From Astropecten irregularis (Eukaryota > Echinodermata > Asteroidea > Paxillosida > Astropectinidae), in the NCBI GenBank assembly GCA_963971285.1, contig OZ020252.1:14979662-15043661 (forward strand): a stretch of DNA of 64,000 nt. Direction: 5' to 3'. A model generated the notes under the pieces. That model did no database searches, had not been told where the DNA came from, and saw only the letters and a list, made by a program, of their open reading frames with translations. This document shows positions 13,801-28,800 of the stretch, one piece after another (position 1 is the stretch's first letter; every line of letters begins with the position of its first letter). A program made the position numbers and the translations under genes.

Positions 13801-16800
13801 CTTTCTGTGAATGTTTAATATCGAACGCAGCATTCTCCTGCTGGCAGATGGCTGCTACGGCAATTTCATTCATTTTCTCGAAATTGTTGTTGGTCCAGAA
13901 AATCTTAATAAAAAGCTGTGAGAACGGCTGGTCGTAAAGCCATTGGTTGATTTTTTTTTTTTTTTTATTATTAGATGAAATGATTTTGTCGAAGACTTTT
14001 GACATCTTGCCACCTAACCATTGTTTAATTGCATTTTGTTTTATTGTCCAAGTTAAACCATTTTATTTGTGCAAGGAAAACAAAATCACTAGACAGCGGG
14101 ACTAGTGCAGTACAAACTTTGCTAGACCGACACTGAAATCACTAGACTCGGTCCAAGGTCTAGTGGATATTTCGAGCACTGTAAGTAATATGAATGGATG
14201 AACGATGCGTTGTACTCAAAATAGACTTAAATTTAAATGTTCACAACAGACCAGTCCAACATGTAACCATCACTTCAGTAACCACTTGGTTATATACTGT
14301 ACATGTATTAAGAAAGGAAGCTTACATAGACACCATGTATAGGTGTATTTCTTTTTCTAGCATGTCTAGAAAAGAAATTGGTGAGAAGTAGTCTGGAGGT
14401 TTCGGCCAGTGTACTCTGGCCGTCCTCATGAGAAAGTGTGACTTGGTAATAGACCATTTTTTTTCCACGAAAATCTGCACCAAAAAGGGCCATTTTCCAT
14501 AAAAAAAATCAAAAACAAGCTTCTTGTTTCCATATAATTTTGAAATTGCCTTTTTGAAAAAGGAGGATGGTACTACAAGTATTTTTAAATATACATGTAT
14601 GTACATACAGTAGTTGTCGACTGTAGAGTTACAGTGAACACCCAGCAGAAGTCACTATCCTGTCTGCCATGCAGTCGCTTGGTATTCAGGTGTGAAATTG
14701 GCTTTTTAAAGATGGATTATGATGAGCATTTTGTTGTTGCTGAAAAGAGAGATTTGTTTTGCTATCTAATTTCAGGGTCTGATTCACGTCTCTGCTTTTA
14801 ACGACATGTATGATACATCATGTACGTACACATTTATGTATGTTTAAAAGGTAATATCATACTTTGGTTTTTGTCAAAGAAATACAGATTAGTGGGCAAA
14901 AATATCAAGGAACATACAGTCAGAGTCATCTGTGAAAATGTCAGTCCCATACGGTGCCCACTTTTTGAGAAAACAGTGAAAAACGGCCACAGTATTTCTT
15001 AAGTCTTTTCTCTTTCATTTTTGATCTTTTAAAAGATCAACAAGATTTTTGGTCGTTGTTTGACTAATTTCTGGATAAATACACCATTTCAGGCGGAAAC
15101 ATTTTAACGGTAGGTTTCTACCAGCACCATCTTCAGTCCCTGAAAATTATACGTAAATCTGTGAACATTTCTGTTTTGGTTTCTTAGTATGATACTACCT
15201 TTAATACATGTATGTGTTGATATTCATTGATTTCATGTGTTAACAAATGTATGCCATTGCCTATGTACATGTATGTACATTGCATGTCATGAAAAATGTA
15301 CTGCAAGCCCTGTAGAATCACCCATTTGCTGCTGTTCAAGCTAAAATACAGATGAAAACTATACACATGACACGTATGAAGATTGAAGATAAACGTCTTA
15401 TCATCTGGGGCTGATCTTGTGGATTTGTGTGGGTGTATGTCCAGGGCCAAGGAGCCCAGGACATTTTACACAAATCAATACATAAAATATGCAGCCTGCC
15501 ACATTGAATTGAACCGGAGTACCCTACAGCTATTATGTGAACATTGAGCTTGTACATGTACGCGTATGTACATCTAGGTTAGTTGTACCTCTTGCCTCAA
15601 ACTGTTTCTTTTGTGGTAATACCACATTTTTATCTTCTCCCTTGATTTGTTTCCTATGGCTATACATGTATGTAATGTAGATTTTGCTCTTCTCTGTACA
15701 TGTTAATAAATATACATTATTCAATTGCTCTTGTTCTTCAAAGCATTATAAGAAAATGTACCAGAGAGGTACATATTACAAGTATAGAGGGTGTGCAGTC
15801 ACGTGATCAGGACGCCATTTTGGACGGCAACTCTGTACACATGTATAATGCACGTATTTGTACGTACAGTGTATGTAACCCACGTGTTCGTGTAGCTTGC
15901 AAATCAACCGGACGCGTACGAAGATGCAGAAGTGCGTGCATATAATGATGCTGTCTGGTACGTACGCGTGCATACGCGACATGCGTGCATACGCGTGCCG
16001 TCCAAAATGGCCGATAAGCTGTCAAGTGACGTCACGTGCACGCTCTCTATATAGGCCTACATGTACATCTATGATGTATTAGAATGTTCTCTTTGCTTTT
16101 TGAATGACTGTTATTGATCTGAGCCTGCATGGCAGCCGGCAGGAAACCCATTGATGTTGTGGCGTGTTCCGATTGGAGTCGGGGCTGTTCCTTTTTGCTT
16201 GGAAATTGGCCTTCGGTTGAAAATAGCCCATTTAATGCTGTATAGCCATCTGCTGTTTCGTGACAACAGAGCCATAAACTGGGCCCATTTCCAGGTCCTA
16301 ATGGACACATGTAGGTTGATATATCCTTCATCAGAGCCTCATCAAGATCAAGAATCTAGTTTGTGAGAATCTTGGAAGGAAGGAAAGAGGTAATAAAGTG
16401 TGGTTGTGATGTAGGCCCTCACTCCTCCTCCCTTTCCCATCCTTTACTTGTGTTTACTGTGAATGCATTGAACATAAACATGGGAAGACCCATCCAAGTA
16501 CATATATAATAAAGGTGCATGATTGGCAAAGGTCACAGAACAGCACTCACACGTCAACTGTCTTATCCAACATGTACATGAAATAACAAGCCTGTGAAAA
16601 ATTGAGCTCAATCGGACATCCGAGTCCAGAGAAAATAGCAAAAATCCGATTCAATTTTCTTATGAATACACTGACTGTACAGTGTACATGTGTGAAACAT
16701 AAAGATGTTTTGATCTTGCCAAGATCAAAAATATTTTTGTTGTATGGTTTCGCTCTTTCTGGATAAATACACCATTTCGGGCAGAAATATTTTAAAGGTA

Positions 16801-19800
16801 TGTTTTTACCCGCATCTTCATCTTCATTCCCTGTGAACATTTCTGTTTTGGGTTATGTTACCAATCCTGTACTATAGTGTGTACCTTTAAAGGTTATTTG
16901 CATCAGAAGTGTGTCCAGTGTCCACACAGGGAACATTTCATGTTTTGATTTATTCCGTGAGGTAGCAGCGGGGCCTTCCGGAACCGCTCTTCCTCTGCTC
17001 CTCATAATGATGATGTTGACGGCGGGGCCTCCTGACGTCGGTGATGTTGTTGCCTTGGTGAAGGCTTCTCGCATTGAGGCTGGCCTGCTTTCTTGCTTGC
17101 TTGCGGTGGTGGTGGTGTTGTCCTCCTGCCAGTAATCAGGGGTATTATACACGTCGTATCGTGCCCTCCCACACACTCTCACTCATTGCAAACAGATAGA
17201 GAGAAAGGGTGAAGAATGAAGATGGGGATTATTGGGAGTGTCGTCAGCTACATCCTTGGGGTCGTGGCCTGTACACGCTGTTGGCTACATTGGAGTGAGC
17301 TGTTGCACAGAGTGTGTGTCAACATGAACATGATGCGATCTCAATCCCCTCCTTCTACTACTTCTCCACCTCCTTTCGCAGTTCACAGAAAGTATGAACT
17401 AGGGTTGAACATGAATGTTGGAACAATTATGTGGACAATCGAAGTGCTCAGAAAATTTCCGGTCTTTGAAGTTTCAAGTTTGATTTGAGGCTTGGCATGT
17501 TGAGAATTGGTAAATGGATCGGTTTGAGGAAACACCTTGAAACTTAAGAATCATTCGTACTTTCGCACTTTTTATTTCGTTCACACTTCTCGTAATAAAA
17601 AGTCATCAACCCTGAGATTTGTCCAGTGTGAAAAGCCTTTAATGTGAGCATATAGGATTTGCAAAGATGTGCATTTTGGCTGAATTTGGTACTTAAACAG
17701 AAGTGAAGGTCTTAAACTTCCTTACACTGACGTTGTTTCGTGTACCTTTTTACGCTTTGTTCATCTGGATAGCAGAAATACGGCCGAAACAATCTTGCCC
17801 CCCTCCGAATCCTTCACGGTTACACCACGCTTTCGAAATGCAACTAAATCGTTCGGACGAACAATCTATTTAAAAGACACTCAATCTTGATTTCCTTGAA
17901 AAACCCATTATCTGATGAACCAAGATTTCCCGTGGTGACTGTTTGCACTGTTTACGAACTGTTGAGTCCGTTTTCTGTCTCAAACTCAATACGTTTGTTT
18001 TTGAGGCCTTGCAAATCCTGTACGCTGCCTTTCAGAGTGACTAATTTCTTGGTTGTTGGTTTCTTGCAGTCATTGATGACCATACAGTCGGATGGTGGGA
18101 GCAGAGAGACATCCCCAGTGATGCTGAAGCCAGTCAAGAAACGTGCCATCCAGGCCTGGAAGGAGACGCAGAATGGACAAGCGTTTGCCGCTGACCAGGT
18201 GAGACTCAGTTCAACTGTTTATGCTTTGCCTCGGAATTAGTCCGACGGAGACAATGTAAGACCTTTTCACACTACATGTATCTCCTTTTCGATCGGTGTT
18301 GAAACCAGCCCGAATCCGCCCCGGTACAGCCCGGCAAGTTTTTTAACAAGATCGAAGAGACACAAGGTTCACATTACATTATTGGTGAACCGGCTCATTA
18401 TGAGGACACAGATCACAGCGAAAAATGCAGTTTGGAACTGGGTTGAGATTTTCAACCCCGGTTCCTACCAGGGCTCATTTCGATCCGGGCTGAAAAAGTG
18501 GGTATGGGCAATTATTTATGCGTATCGGCCCCGATATGCAAGTTTGTACATGGCGACAACCGTGGGACACTTTCAGCATGTAATACTATGTGTGATAGAT
18601 GTTGAATGATTTGCCTTGCTTCCAGGGCCCAATATCATGGAATCCTTTACCGTAAGCATAAAAATTTTGCTTACGATAGCAGACGTTTTTTTGCTTAAGG
18701 TTAGCGTATTTCAAGGGAGAGTTTTCTTTCTCGCTAAGCAAAGACTTTCTGCAGAATGCAAATGACAGTGCGTTAGCAGAAAATAATAATGGTTAGCCTA
18801 GAGATTCTTCGCTTTAATACCAAAAGTCTTGCTTATAAACAGATTCCATTACATGTAAATAGATTTCACGAGTACCAGTGCCCGTAAGCACAAAAATAGG
18901 CCGTTACGGATTCAATGAAATTGGGCCCTGTTATTAAGTGCATACATGTACATTTTTGGCCAATAACAAGCAGAAAGCAGTGTGATGGACACCCTGAGGT
19001 GTCCTCTTTGCTAAGATTGAGTCTACGATCAGCTGGTAAGGTGACTGCAGTCACCCGGCTATACAGAGCATCATCAACTGCATCAGATTGTTGCCTGCCA
19101 GCCCATTTACAAATTGGGGTCGCGATCGATGGACGTTGAAGTCCGTAGCCACTCGGACTTTAAGTAGCATTATGGCCGGCGGGGCTAAGCGCTGGACGGT
19201 CGTTGAGGATGAACCCAAGAGTGGACCTGGTCTAGTTTACATACTTGACACATGCTTGAGAGCCTGAATATGCAAGGGATGTGACCTTCGTGTTAAGAGG
19301 ACAAGATAAGAATGACTAACGTTCCACAACCAGGGGTCGATTTCACGAAGCCCTGCGATCGATCGTAACTCTAGTTATGAAGGATAACCCATCGCAATCA
19401 GGGGCCGATTTCATAAAGCTCTGTGACGCGTCGCAAATCGAGTTGCGACGCGTCCTAGCTGCGACGCATCGCATCTATGCAGTGAGTCCATAGAGAATGG
19501 ATGCGTCTTAACTCTGCGACGCGTCGTAAGTTTTATGAAATCGACCCCGGGACCTATTCCTCGTAGGGCTCCTATGCATCCAAAGTGCTACGATTGATAG
19601 TACATGTAAGTTACGAAGAGTTTGGTGAAATCGACCCATGGCATTTGAACACTTGTACAAGTATAATAGCTCACAGTGCTACATCACAGTGGGGCACCAA
19701 TCCAAGTGCTTACGTGAATGTAAATGTGCAGTTATGTCAGAACCATAGAAAGAGTGCTTGCGCATATATGACAGACCTATGATGTCACAGCCCTCTATCA

Positions 19801-22800
19801 TCTCGTAAATTGGGACATTACGTTGCCAAGGAGATTGGATTTTATAACCCTAAAAATCATCAGAGCCATAGATGTGTCCCATGTGAGAATTGTAGTCCAC
19901 TGAACCCTCATGTCCTACAGTAATACATCGTCCATCATTCCGCATGTCAAATCCCACCTCCCAGAAGATCCAACATGAAAGTGGGTATTGAAGCCATGCA
20001 TCACGTACAGTGTACATGACGTACATAACCCATTCAAATCATATGGAAGATTCGGTTTGAAGTTGCACACTTTGTAGATATGCCCCATTTAAGATTGAAA
20101 TGCACACTATCCCCAGCTATATGACAGAAATGTGTTATCACATCGTGTATAATTTGTAGGTTGAGAAATTGATTCAATCAGTTGAACCTGTTTTTTTTTT
20201 CCCTAAGGCCAAAAAAAAAAAATTGTTGTGTTGCCCTCAATTGGAAAAATAAAAATGTTGGGTCGGTCGGTCGATTTTTTTTTTTTTTTGGGTTTTCTTT
20301 TTTTGGCCGACTTTCAAACATTTAAGAATAAATACTGTGTCATTCATATACATGGTCACAAGGGCTTATAAATCATTGGTTTTGGGTCGTTTTGAGGAGA
20401 CACGCTTTTTTTTACTGCTAAATCTTACATTTTCTGTCAAAAATTTTCGGTTTTTATACTTTAGGACTCGGAGAAAAAAAATTTAAAAAAAAATCCTGAC
20501 CCAAAGTTTTGGCATTTTACGGTCGGTCGCGGAGGGCAACACAACAATTTTTTTTTTTTGGCCTAATCAAGATTTTCATCATGGAAAAAAAACCCACCCC
20601 GCTTTATTCACAATTGTGATATCCACAGTTCTGTTGGTTTTTTTTTTTTTTAATGTCATCTCTGCGTTATTTGTCTGTGAGACTTACTTTGGAAGAGACT
20701 TTGTCAATATTTGCAGTGTAAATTCCAATCTTACTGGAAGTTTGTTTTTTTCGATGGATGATAACGGGGACGAGTGGATATATCCTGGTTGGCTGCAGGT
20801 TTTGTTGCGTACGTATGTGCCGGTGGTGTCACTGAAAGGGCAAATGTAACTGGTGGTCCAGTTGGTGCAACTCTGACTTTTCACTAACTATCGGACTGAA
20901 GAGCCTTTTCACACTACTTTTCACACTACTCTCTGGGTCGTTCACGGGTCTTATCTGTGTAAAAGTAACTGACCTGTTCACACTGCAAGATTCTAACACG
21001 CCGTCGGCCTGTGTAAAGCGCTTCACCTGGTGTTGAAACTAACCCTGCTCAGGAGGTGGGTTGAGAGAGGTCGACTCGTGTTGAAAATTTCAATGTGTGT
21101 TGAGAGTGATGGTTTGAATGTCTTGAAGTGCATCTTGTGTTGTATTGTAGTGTGAACACTGAGAATGATTGACCCATGTTTAAATTTGGAAAAGTTTACT
21201 GGAGGTGGACCCATGTCAATTTTGTCATGTGTAAACAATCCCTGCAGTTGATCATTCATGTATCATTTTCTGATGGAAAGGTCATTTATGATAATCCCAA
21301 ATCTGGAAACTTTGTACAGTATTCACATTTGTCACTCTGGAGCTAAGGAAACCGTTCACTGCAATACAAGGCTCGAAATATCCACTATACCGTGGACCGA
21401 GTCTTGTGATTTCAGTGTCGGTCTAGTAAAGTGTGTACTGCACTAGTCCGGCTGTCTAGTGATTTTGTTTTCCTTGCACAAATAAAATGGTTCCTAAATT
21501 GATGATTTTTGACACAATATTGCATTTTACAGTTTTCCTATGTTGTACATGAATGCCATAGGCCTAGTAAAAAAAAGGTTCAGGTCTAGTAAAATGCCAA
21601 AGTTAGTCAGTTACTAGACCTGCTGTCCAGTGCTTATTTCACAAAATTTGAGCCCTGTAAAGGCTGTAATACACATACTGGTACAATATACATGTACACT
21701 TCACAGTGTTCACCTTAATATTATGTGAAAAAAATGTGTGTGTGTGTGTTACACAGTCACCCCACATATCCCCACATACATGACATATGTGATGGTACCA
21801 GTACACTGTACAAGTAATGTAGTTACTATTTGAGTAAGGATTTGACCTTGTCCAACATTTTTCAATAACTGTACACCCTGCTGATACACATCCTGTGGAT
21901 GACATTTAAACATTTTAGTCAAATATACTGGTACATGTAACAATTGCTCTGACAAGAAAAGTCTGTCAAACGATCATTCTTTTACCCCTCTATCTCTTTA
22001 ATATTGACTATCATCAGCAAATCGTACTTGTATTTTTTTGGGGTGTCTCGATGAAAACTTATTTTTATAAAATTTTGTTTGAGAAGTATTTTTAAGTTTA
22101 ATATCGCTCCCCCCCCCTTCACTTTCTCCCTCCCCTAAACAAAGTACAATGTAAACAAACAAACAAACAAACACAAAAGCAGGCTCAATACAAGTATTAA
22201 ACTGCTGCAAACTGCGCCCCAGCCAAAATAATGACCTAAAATTTATAAAATGCATGTTCTTGTCCTCTCGTTCATTTAGCCTTCGATGAAGATCCAGCTA
22301 GGATCGAAACGCGTCAGGCCCTCCTAACTCCAAGCACAAAAACTGACTGTTAAAAACAAATTCATAAGCGTCTCCTAAAATTCTCCGTTTGCACAAGAAG
22401 TACATGTATGTATGTAATTTATAGTCATAATATTATTATGGAACAAAGCCAGCAAGGTGGTAGACAGGACTGTGTCATAGTTTGTTCAGTACCGGTTCAT
22501 ATCCTTTCTACCGGGGGTTCGGTGTTATCTTGGCCGAACAAAGGGTGCCCCTGCACTGTCAACATAACTTTTGGACCTGTTACAGTGCTTGTGACATTTA
22601 AAAAAAAAAAAATTTCGGCCCTGTTTATTTATTTTTTTTCGTCTTTTTTTCCCCGGCTTTTTGTTTCTTTCTTTCTTTTGCCCCATTGGCCCGCTTTTTC
22701 TTGAATGCACTGTACCCCTCCCTCTTGTTACGCCCCATACAGCGTCCTGTGAACCATTGTGTGAGTATACTGGCGTGACGGGCAGTCAGAAGCCCACGGA

Positions 22801-25800
22801 ACTCCCAGCTCCGACAGGGAACTGGAAAATCTAATTTCTTTCTTTTTTTTGGTTGGTTGAACTTTAATACACTCCCTGGTAGTGTATGCGTTGTCTTGAC
22901 TGTGGAGGCTGGTATGCATGATACTGTACATGTAAATGATAGAGAGATATTGTTGAGGTTACCGGTGGTTGTCGTTGTCTGTGGGTTCCGTCTCAACGAG
23001 TCGCTCGGCATGGAGGGATTGTTAAGGATTGCCCGGATGCACCAGGTGTGTATATGATAGTCGTGAGCCTTCTCAGCCTTAAACAGTTTGAAGAGGAATG
23101 GATTGCAAGTTTTGCTACCAAATTGTGTCTGTGATCCTTAAAAATACCAGTGTGTTTGTTTTGTATTCACGGCAGACATATTTTTTTTTTGTGGTTTCGT
23201 TTTTTGAAAATATTAACTTAACCTTGAGTGTACACATAACATGCAGTGTGGTACATGTAATACATGTACACGATATGCATGTAGCTACTAACAGCATGAT
23301 GCATTAAATTGTACAGAATGTTATTTGCTTCATACGGGCACTGTAGCCTGTACATGTATAACAGCGAGTACGAAAGTCTGCAGTAGACTTCATGTTCTTA
23401 TTAGAACAATAGGCTTACATGTAATAGCAGGCCTCACTTGTTTTTCAATCGAAAGGAACTCATATCATATTTTTCCTTTAAGTGGAAAAGAAAAAAAGGC
23501 TGCGTTTTGTAGCCGTCTTTAGCTTTAGTATACAAGCCCTTTTCCCCCACTTTTGTTGAAACACTTTTTGTTCTGATCCTCTCATTCATTTATTTGTTTG
23601 ATCTTAACTTTCGTGTTCTCGTCCTCTTGTCATTTACCCTTTGCGAAAGATCCTTCTAGGATCAAAACGTCAGACCCTCCTGATTCCTAGTTCAGAATTA
23701 GATAAATTAAGTGCAACCATGTCAAAGTGCTGTTTTTTTATATTTTTATATTATATGGTCAAGCATAGTTTGCAGTTTCGAATACTGTACACTTTAATGC
23801 CAACATTTTCGGTGAAAAACAAAAACAAACCAGCAATGTTAAACCCTCTGAATGACTGGCCCCATTACATGATCATGCCAGCTGCCGAGGTTGCTTAGAG
23901 ATTACTCAGAGTATTGCATTGATGGCATTATTTATTCCTGAAAACTATATTTGGAAAGTCTTGCAATCATGCAGTACTACGAAAAGTTCCAGTGGAACTT
24001 CAAAAGTGAAAACCGTTTCTAACTGTGATGATCACCCAGCTTTGCAATGTTCATGTGTCTCAGAAATAAATGCTGTATACCATTCAAGAAGTTGTGGATA
24101 ACTTCTGGATGTTTAAGGCACTATCATCATCTTTAACCAAGGGAGACCTTACAGAAAAGTTTGACCTCTTTTCACCATGCTGATGGCGATTATAAGTTCA
24201 TATCAAATGAAAATAACCAAGGGGTCGATTTCACGAAGCTCTACAATCGATCGTAACTCGAGTTACGAAGGATAACCCATTGTATCTTACATAGGGCTGC
24301 AATGCATCATAAGTCCTAAGATTGATCGAAAGTTACGGTGAGTTTGGTGAAATCAACCCCAGGATTGTATCATTTTACCAATTGATGCTGGATCGGTGGG
24401 AGAATAAGGATTCGATGTGACTCATTTGCCCAGATGAGTAACAATGCTCGACACTGTGTAGAATGAAGGGCCTTTTGATTGTTAACATCCATGTGCGAAT
24501 GCGTCCCCCGCTGTTGATGGAAGCAAGAGACTTGTGCAGAATCTTCCCCGACAGTTCATGCACTGTCCATGAATTCCACGTCCTTCAATGAAGTTCACTA
24601 TGTTAATCCCATAATTGGACTTCCACAAGGTACCTGGTCTGCCAGCTTGAACCAGCCTACTTCTGCAATCCCTTTCTTTGAGTTTTGAGAAAGAAAGAGG
24701 CTTTAACACTCTGGCGAAAGATTTATTGATGCTGAAAGTATCGTTTTCTATTTTTATTCCCTCTCTTTTAAAGGTACATGTACTATCATACTTTGGTAGC
24801 ATACCAAAACAGAAATCATTACATATTTACAATGTACCTATAAATTACAGGGTATAAAGAAAAGAGCAAAACCAATTGACCCAAAACAGTTCTGATCTTC
24901 GGAAGATCAAAAATGTCCTGTGAAAAGATTTATAAATACCATGGCCGTTTTTCACTGTTTTCTCAAAAAGTGGGCACTTTATGGGATTGGCAATTTCACA
25001 GATGACTGTTACTGTATCTTTCTTGATGTTTGTGTCCATGACTCTGCATTTCTTTGACAAAAACCAAAGTATGATATTACCTTTAAGCCTCAATGAACCA
25101 AACATTATAGTGAATTTTTCTTTAATTGAAGTTTTAGTGCTTCAACCAATTTTAGAATAAATTTTTGTTTGATGACATTTTCGCTGGTTTATGAATATTC
25201 TTGTGGACTGCCTGTAGATACAGGCTTTGGGCTTACAAGTATGTGAAGATGAACTCTAAATATGCACTCATTAAACTTTAAAAGAGGATAATAAGTTTAT
25301 GTGCAGTATGTACATGTAGGTATCATATACAGTGTACAACAGGTACACCATCAGTCCATCACACAATTGTTTACTAGTGTGATGGAATTATTCATATGCG
25401 CTGTCCATTCCTACTCAGAACCAATGTTTGCTTGTGCTGATCTTAGCCACATTCATGACATTAGATCCTTATGACACATTCTTCATCCAGACCCCTTGAT
25501 TGAAGACTAAATTCTATCTTTTCTCTCCAAATGTCACTCCAGATGATCCGCGATGCAAACAGCCAGCCATCAACTCCCGTTGTGTCCGTGGCTCCGAACG
25601 ATGGCCTGGTGCGCCCCCAGTGGCGACCGATGCTCATGCTACCTCAGCACCTTCACATGGCACCGCGGGGCATGCTCTTCCCTGCCGGCCGCCTTCCCCC
25701 GGGTGCCCTGCCCATGCCTCATCCCATCATGCCCACCAGCGAGCCCAACAACAACATCAACCGGCACCTGGCCCCTTCCTCCCGGTCGCGCAAGCGCTCC

Positions 25801-28800
25801 ACTGTGGACATGGGGACGCTGCAGAAGCTGAGCTACGGGGCGGACCACCGGGGGATCGGCAAGAAGCCGCGCAAGGAAGGTGCTATGATCGAGCTCTCCT
25901 CGTCTCACAACGGACTTGTGGCCGAACGGAACAGTCTGGCCGGCGTGCATATAGAGCCCATCATTCTGGATTTTGAAGTGTCACTGCCAAAGCTACCTCT
26001 GTCGTCATCAGCATCAGCATCTTCAGGCAGTGCTAGTGCGCTATTAGGTCGAGGCACTGCGAGTGAAATGCAAGCATCTAAGGAACAGAGTCAGTCAGGA
26101 GAGATGCCCAAGACCCCCAAGGATAAGATGCCAGTCAGCCCGCGTCCTGGAGAGGCTGCTGAAAGCGCTCACTCCAAACTGGTAAGATAGAAGACCAGGG
26201 CTGGATGTTACAAATTGCCTTTTCACACTGCAGTATCCAAGCCTGCTTATAGGGTTGGTGGGTTTTTTAGAATCCAGTATCGCAAGGTCTGATGTAATTA
26301 ACCCTATTAAACGCTCTGCATCTTTAGTACCAAACAAGACAAGTGCTGTGTACCACACAATACCATTCTCCACAGGTGGAACTGGATCATGAACCACGCA
26401 TTAACATGAAAAACACACTGTTGTGTATTGTGGTATTCAGGATACCACAGGAAAACTGTATGCAGAGATGGGTTGGGGTTTATAGTCATTATTGTTATGA
26501 TGGGCAAAAGTGATCATTTCAATCGTTCCATCATCCTCCCCCAAAAAAAGAAAATTACAAATGTAATTTGGGTGTTACCACAAACCATTTAGAGAACAAT
26601 TGCAGCCTGGATGCAAACAGAACATTGCAAACGGAAAATCTTAAAATAAGTGTGATTTGAGCAAAAGTTAAAATTTTTCAGAGGTTCAAATGATAATATG
26701 TTTGGCTGCAGTTGTTGAGCATTCTTCTTCCAGAAAAAAGTACAGCCACCAGAATCCAACATCATTATGGTGCTTTATATTAATCCATTTTTTTTTCTCG
26801 TTCCATTTTCGTTGTTTAATTCAGGTAAACAAGAGTGAAAGCAGTTCTGAAAGTAAGAAGGCCACTGGAGAGCAGAGTTCCAAGCCAGCTGATAGTACAT
26901 CATGTGATCCATTTAAAAAGCCGGACATTGAGGACTATAGGAGTAACGTTTCCGCCGGCCGTTGCTTACTATGTCAGAACCCCATTCCTCCAAATGGTAA
27001 CAGCGATGCATCCCCACAGGACAGTGCATCATTGTCCATTTGTATTAAGTGTAAGAAAGTCGCGATGTCGGGTGCCAAATCGTTCAAGCCCGTTCCAAAG
27101 TTTCCGTACGCCTGCAACCCAAAGCTGGCACCCAAAACGGTCTATGTTCCTCCGCCGCGGAGGCTTTACAAGCCCAAACCGCCACTGCCGAAAGGGCCGC
27201 AGAAGGCAGTGGGAATCAGACTATATCCACCCAGGTCGCGCTCCACGTCGTCATGCTCTTCAAGATCGTCTGTGTCGGCCTGTGCGTCTCCTCGGTCACC
27301 GGGTCAGTTGTCGGTCCCGGGATCGCCAGCTCCTAGTCTACCTCTCGGAAGTCCTCAGCCCTGTTCGCCGGGCCTCATTATGCACAGTGCACCCCCAAGT
27401 CCAAGGCATGCATCCGATGCCGGAGTGAAGATGCAGAGTCTCTCCTTGCCACCCAGTCCGTCCATGATCTCGCAGCATCCTTCGTCACCTCTGGCTGCAG
27501 ATGCAAGAGAGCTGGAAGCGTCAAGGAGACACATGCCCACTGCATCCCTCCAAGTACCGAGTCCCTCTTACAGTTCAAGTCCTTCAACTCCGGGTGGGAG
27601 GGATTCCGTCTCCTCGGAGAGATTGGCCCTTCCTCCGGGGAGAGAGCAGGATGATGCAACCATAAAGGCGCTGCTTCAACTTGGCAGAGGGGTGGAGAGA
27701 ACTCCCTCAGAATATAGTGCGGACAGCACGCCTGTTCCTTCCCCAATCAACAGAACGCCCGAAAGAGACACTGTACTACAACCTTATCCCACCAGCAGTG
27801 TTTCTGTACCTCACTTACCCATTAGTTTGCCTCTCCTAGCGGGACAGGTTCCAATGAGCATGATCCCGTCAAATGCGGGTGTGGTGATGGGACCACAGGG
27901 CCAGCTTTTACCCATCATCCCGAGCTGGCCGCCGATGGGTGTGCCAACAAGCGAGGCCATGAACATGATGTCAGCGGCGGGCTTTCCACCCATGCCCTTA
28001 TTAATCCAGCCGCCCTCAACGAGAGAGACCTCCAGCCCAACGGTTGCTAGTCCTGCTCCCGTCACACCCAGTGTCAAGTCTCGCAATCCTCCTGATCCAG
28101 CCAAGACCAGCGCTGGGCCCACCACGGACAGTTATTCATACGATATCTCGCAAATGAAGTACCGTAAGGCTTTGAAGAGATGCCGGGCATCTGAAGGGAT
28201 GACGGACTCATCAACAGACTGTGTTAGTTACAGAGCGGACTCCACGCAGGAGGATAAATCCAAGTCCAAACAGCCAATTGTTATAGTGGGTACAAACTGT
28301 GCTGGATCCTCATCGATCAAACTCAACAAGGACAAAGAGGCTCCCTACCACCAGGAGGAGGTGACGCGGGAAGCCCCCGAGATGTACGGGAAGCCGTTCA
28401 GTGCTTTCTGCTGCCGATGCTCAGGACGGGAGATAATGCTGCTCCAGTGCACCGACTGCGACTTTGTCTGCAACAACAAGTTTGGGATGGAGTTGCACAT
28501 AGCCGCTCAGCGCCATGCCGAGAGTCGCAGCAAGACAAGCATCCCAGAGGTCCTGCCCGCCCACGCCAACGACACTGAGGACAGGGATGACATCGCTTCT
28601 CAGTCATCGGTGGAAACGCAGTCGGCAGACACGGATACAGATGCGGCATCACCACCTCCCAAGAGGGTACTAAAAGAGGTAAGATAAAAACCCTCATTTA
28701 AGGGGCATGCTGTGAAGGTTGAGTCGCTGGGCATTGTGTTTTTGTGTATTTCTCTTAGTATCCTACTGTATGCATATAGAGGACATGATGTAACAAGCTT

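Larger units (their letters stand above)
10871..18069 (+). other. Intron of the unnamed regulatory gene
   Basis: This 7.2-kb intron is bounded by GTAAGG and TTGCAG. It contains MITE copies at 12693-12920, 13083-13399, 14053-14181, 14847-15202, 15784-16052, 16511-16888 and 17638-18032. Less repetitive islands (about 12430-12660, 16100-16360, 16930-17180) have no coding signal; they could be regulatory, but nothing proves it. Confidence 0.6.
18199..25542 (+). other. Intron of the unnamed regulatory gene
   Basis: This 7.3-kb intron starts at GTGAGA and ends at ACTCCAG. It holds MITEs at 18625-18928, 19333-19638 (nested), 20204-20566, 20901-21250, 21367-21657, 24221-24360 and 24770-25084. The rest is AT-rich with poly-T runs and a TG microsatellite near 21736. 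I see no exon with a believable conserved reading frame. Confidence 0.6.

Noticed and set aside
17887-18240. 117-codon frame containing the exon at 18070
   Set aside because: The upstream half translates a transposon end also present at 55741-56098. Only 18070-18198 is supported as exon.
27378-28697. Long minus-strand frames opposite the large exon
   Set aside because: They are shadows of the plus-strand coding exon, with no domains and no splice context.
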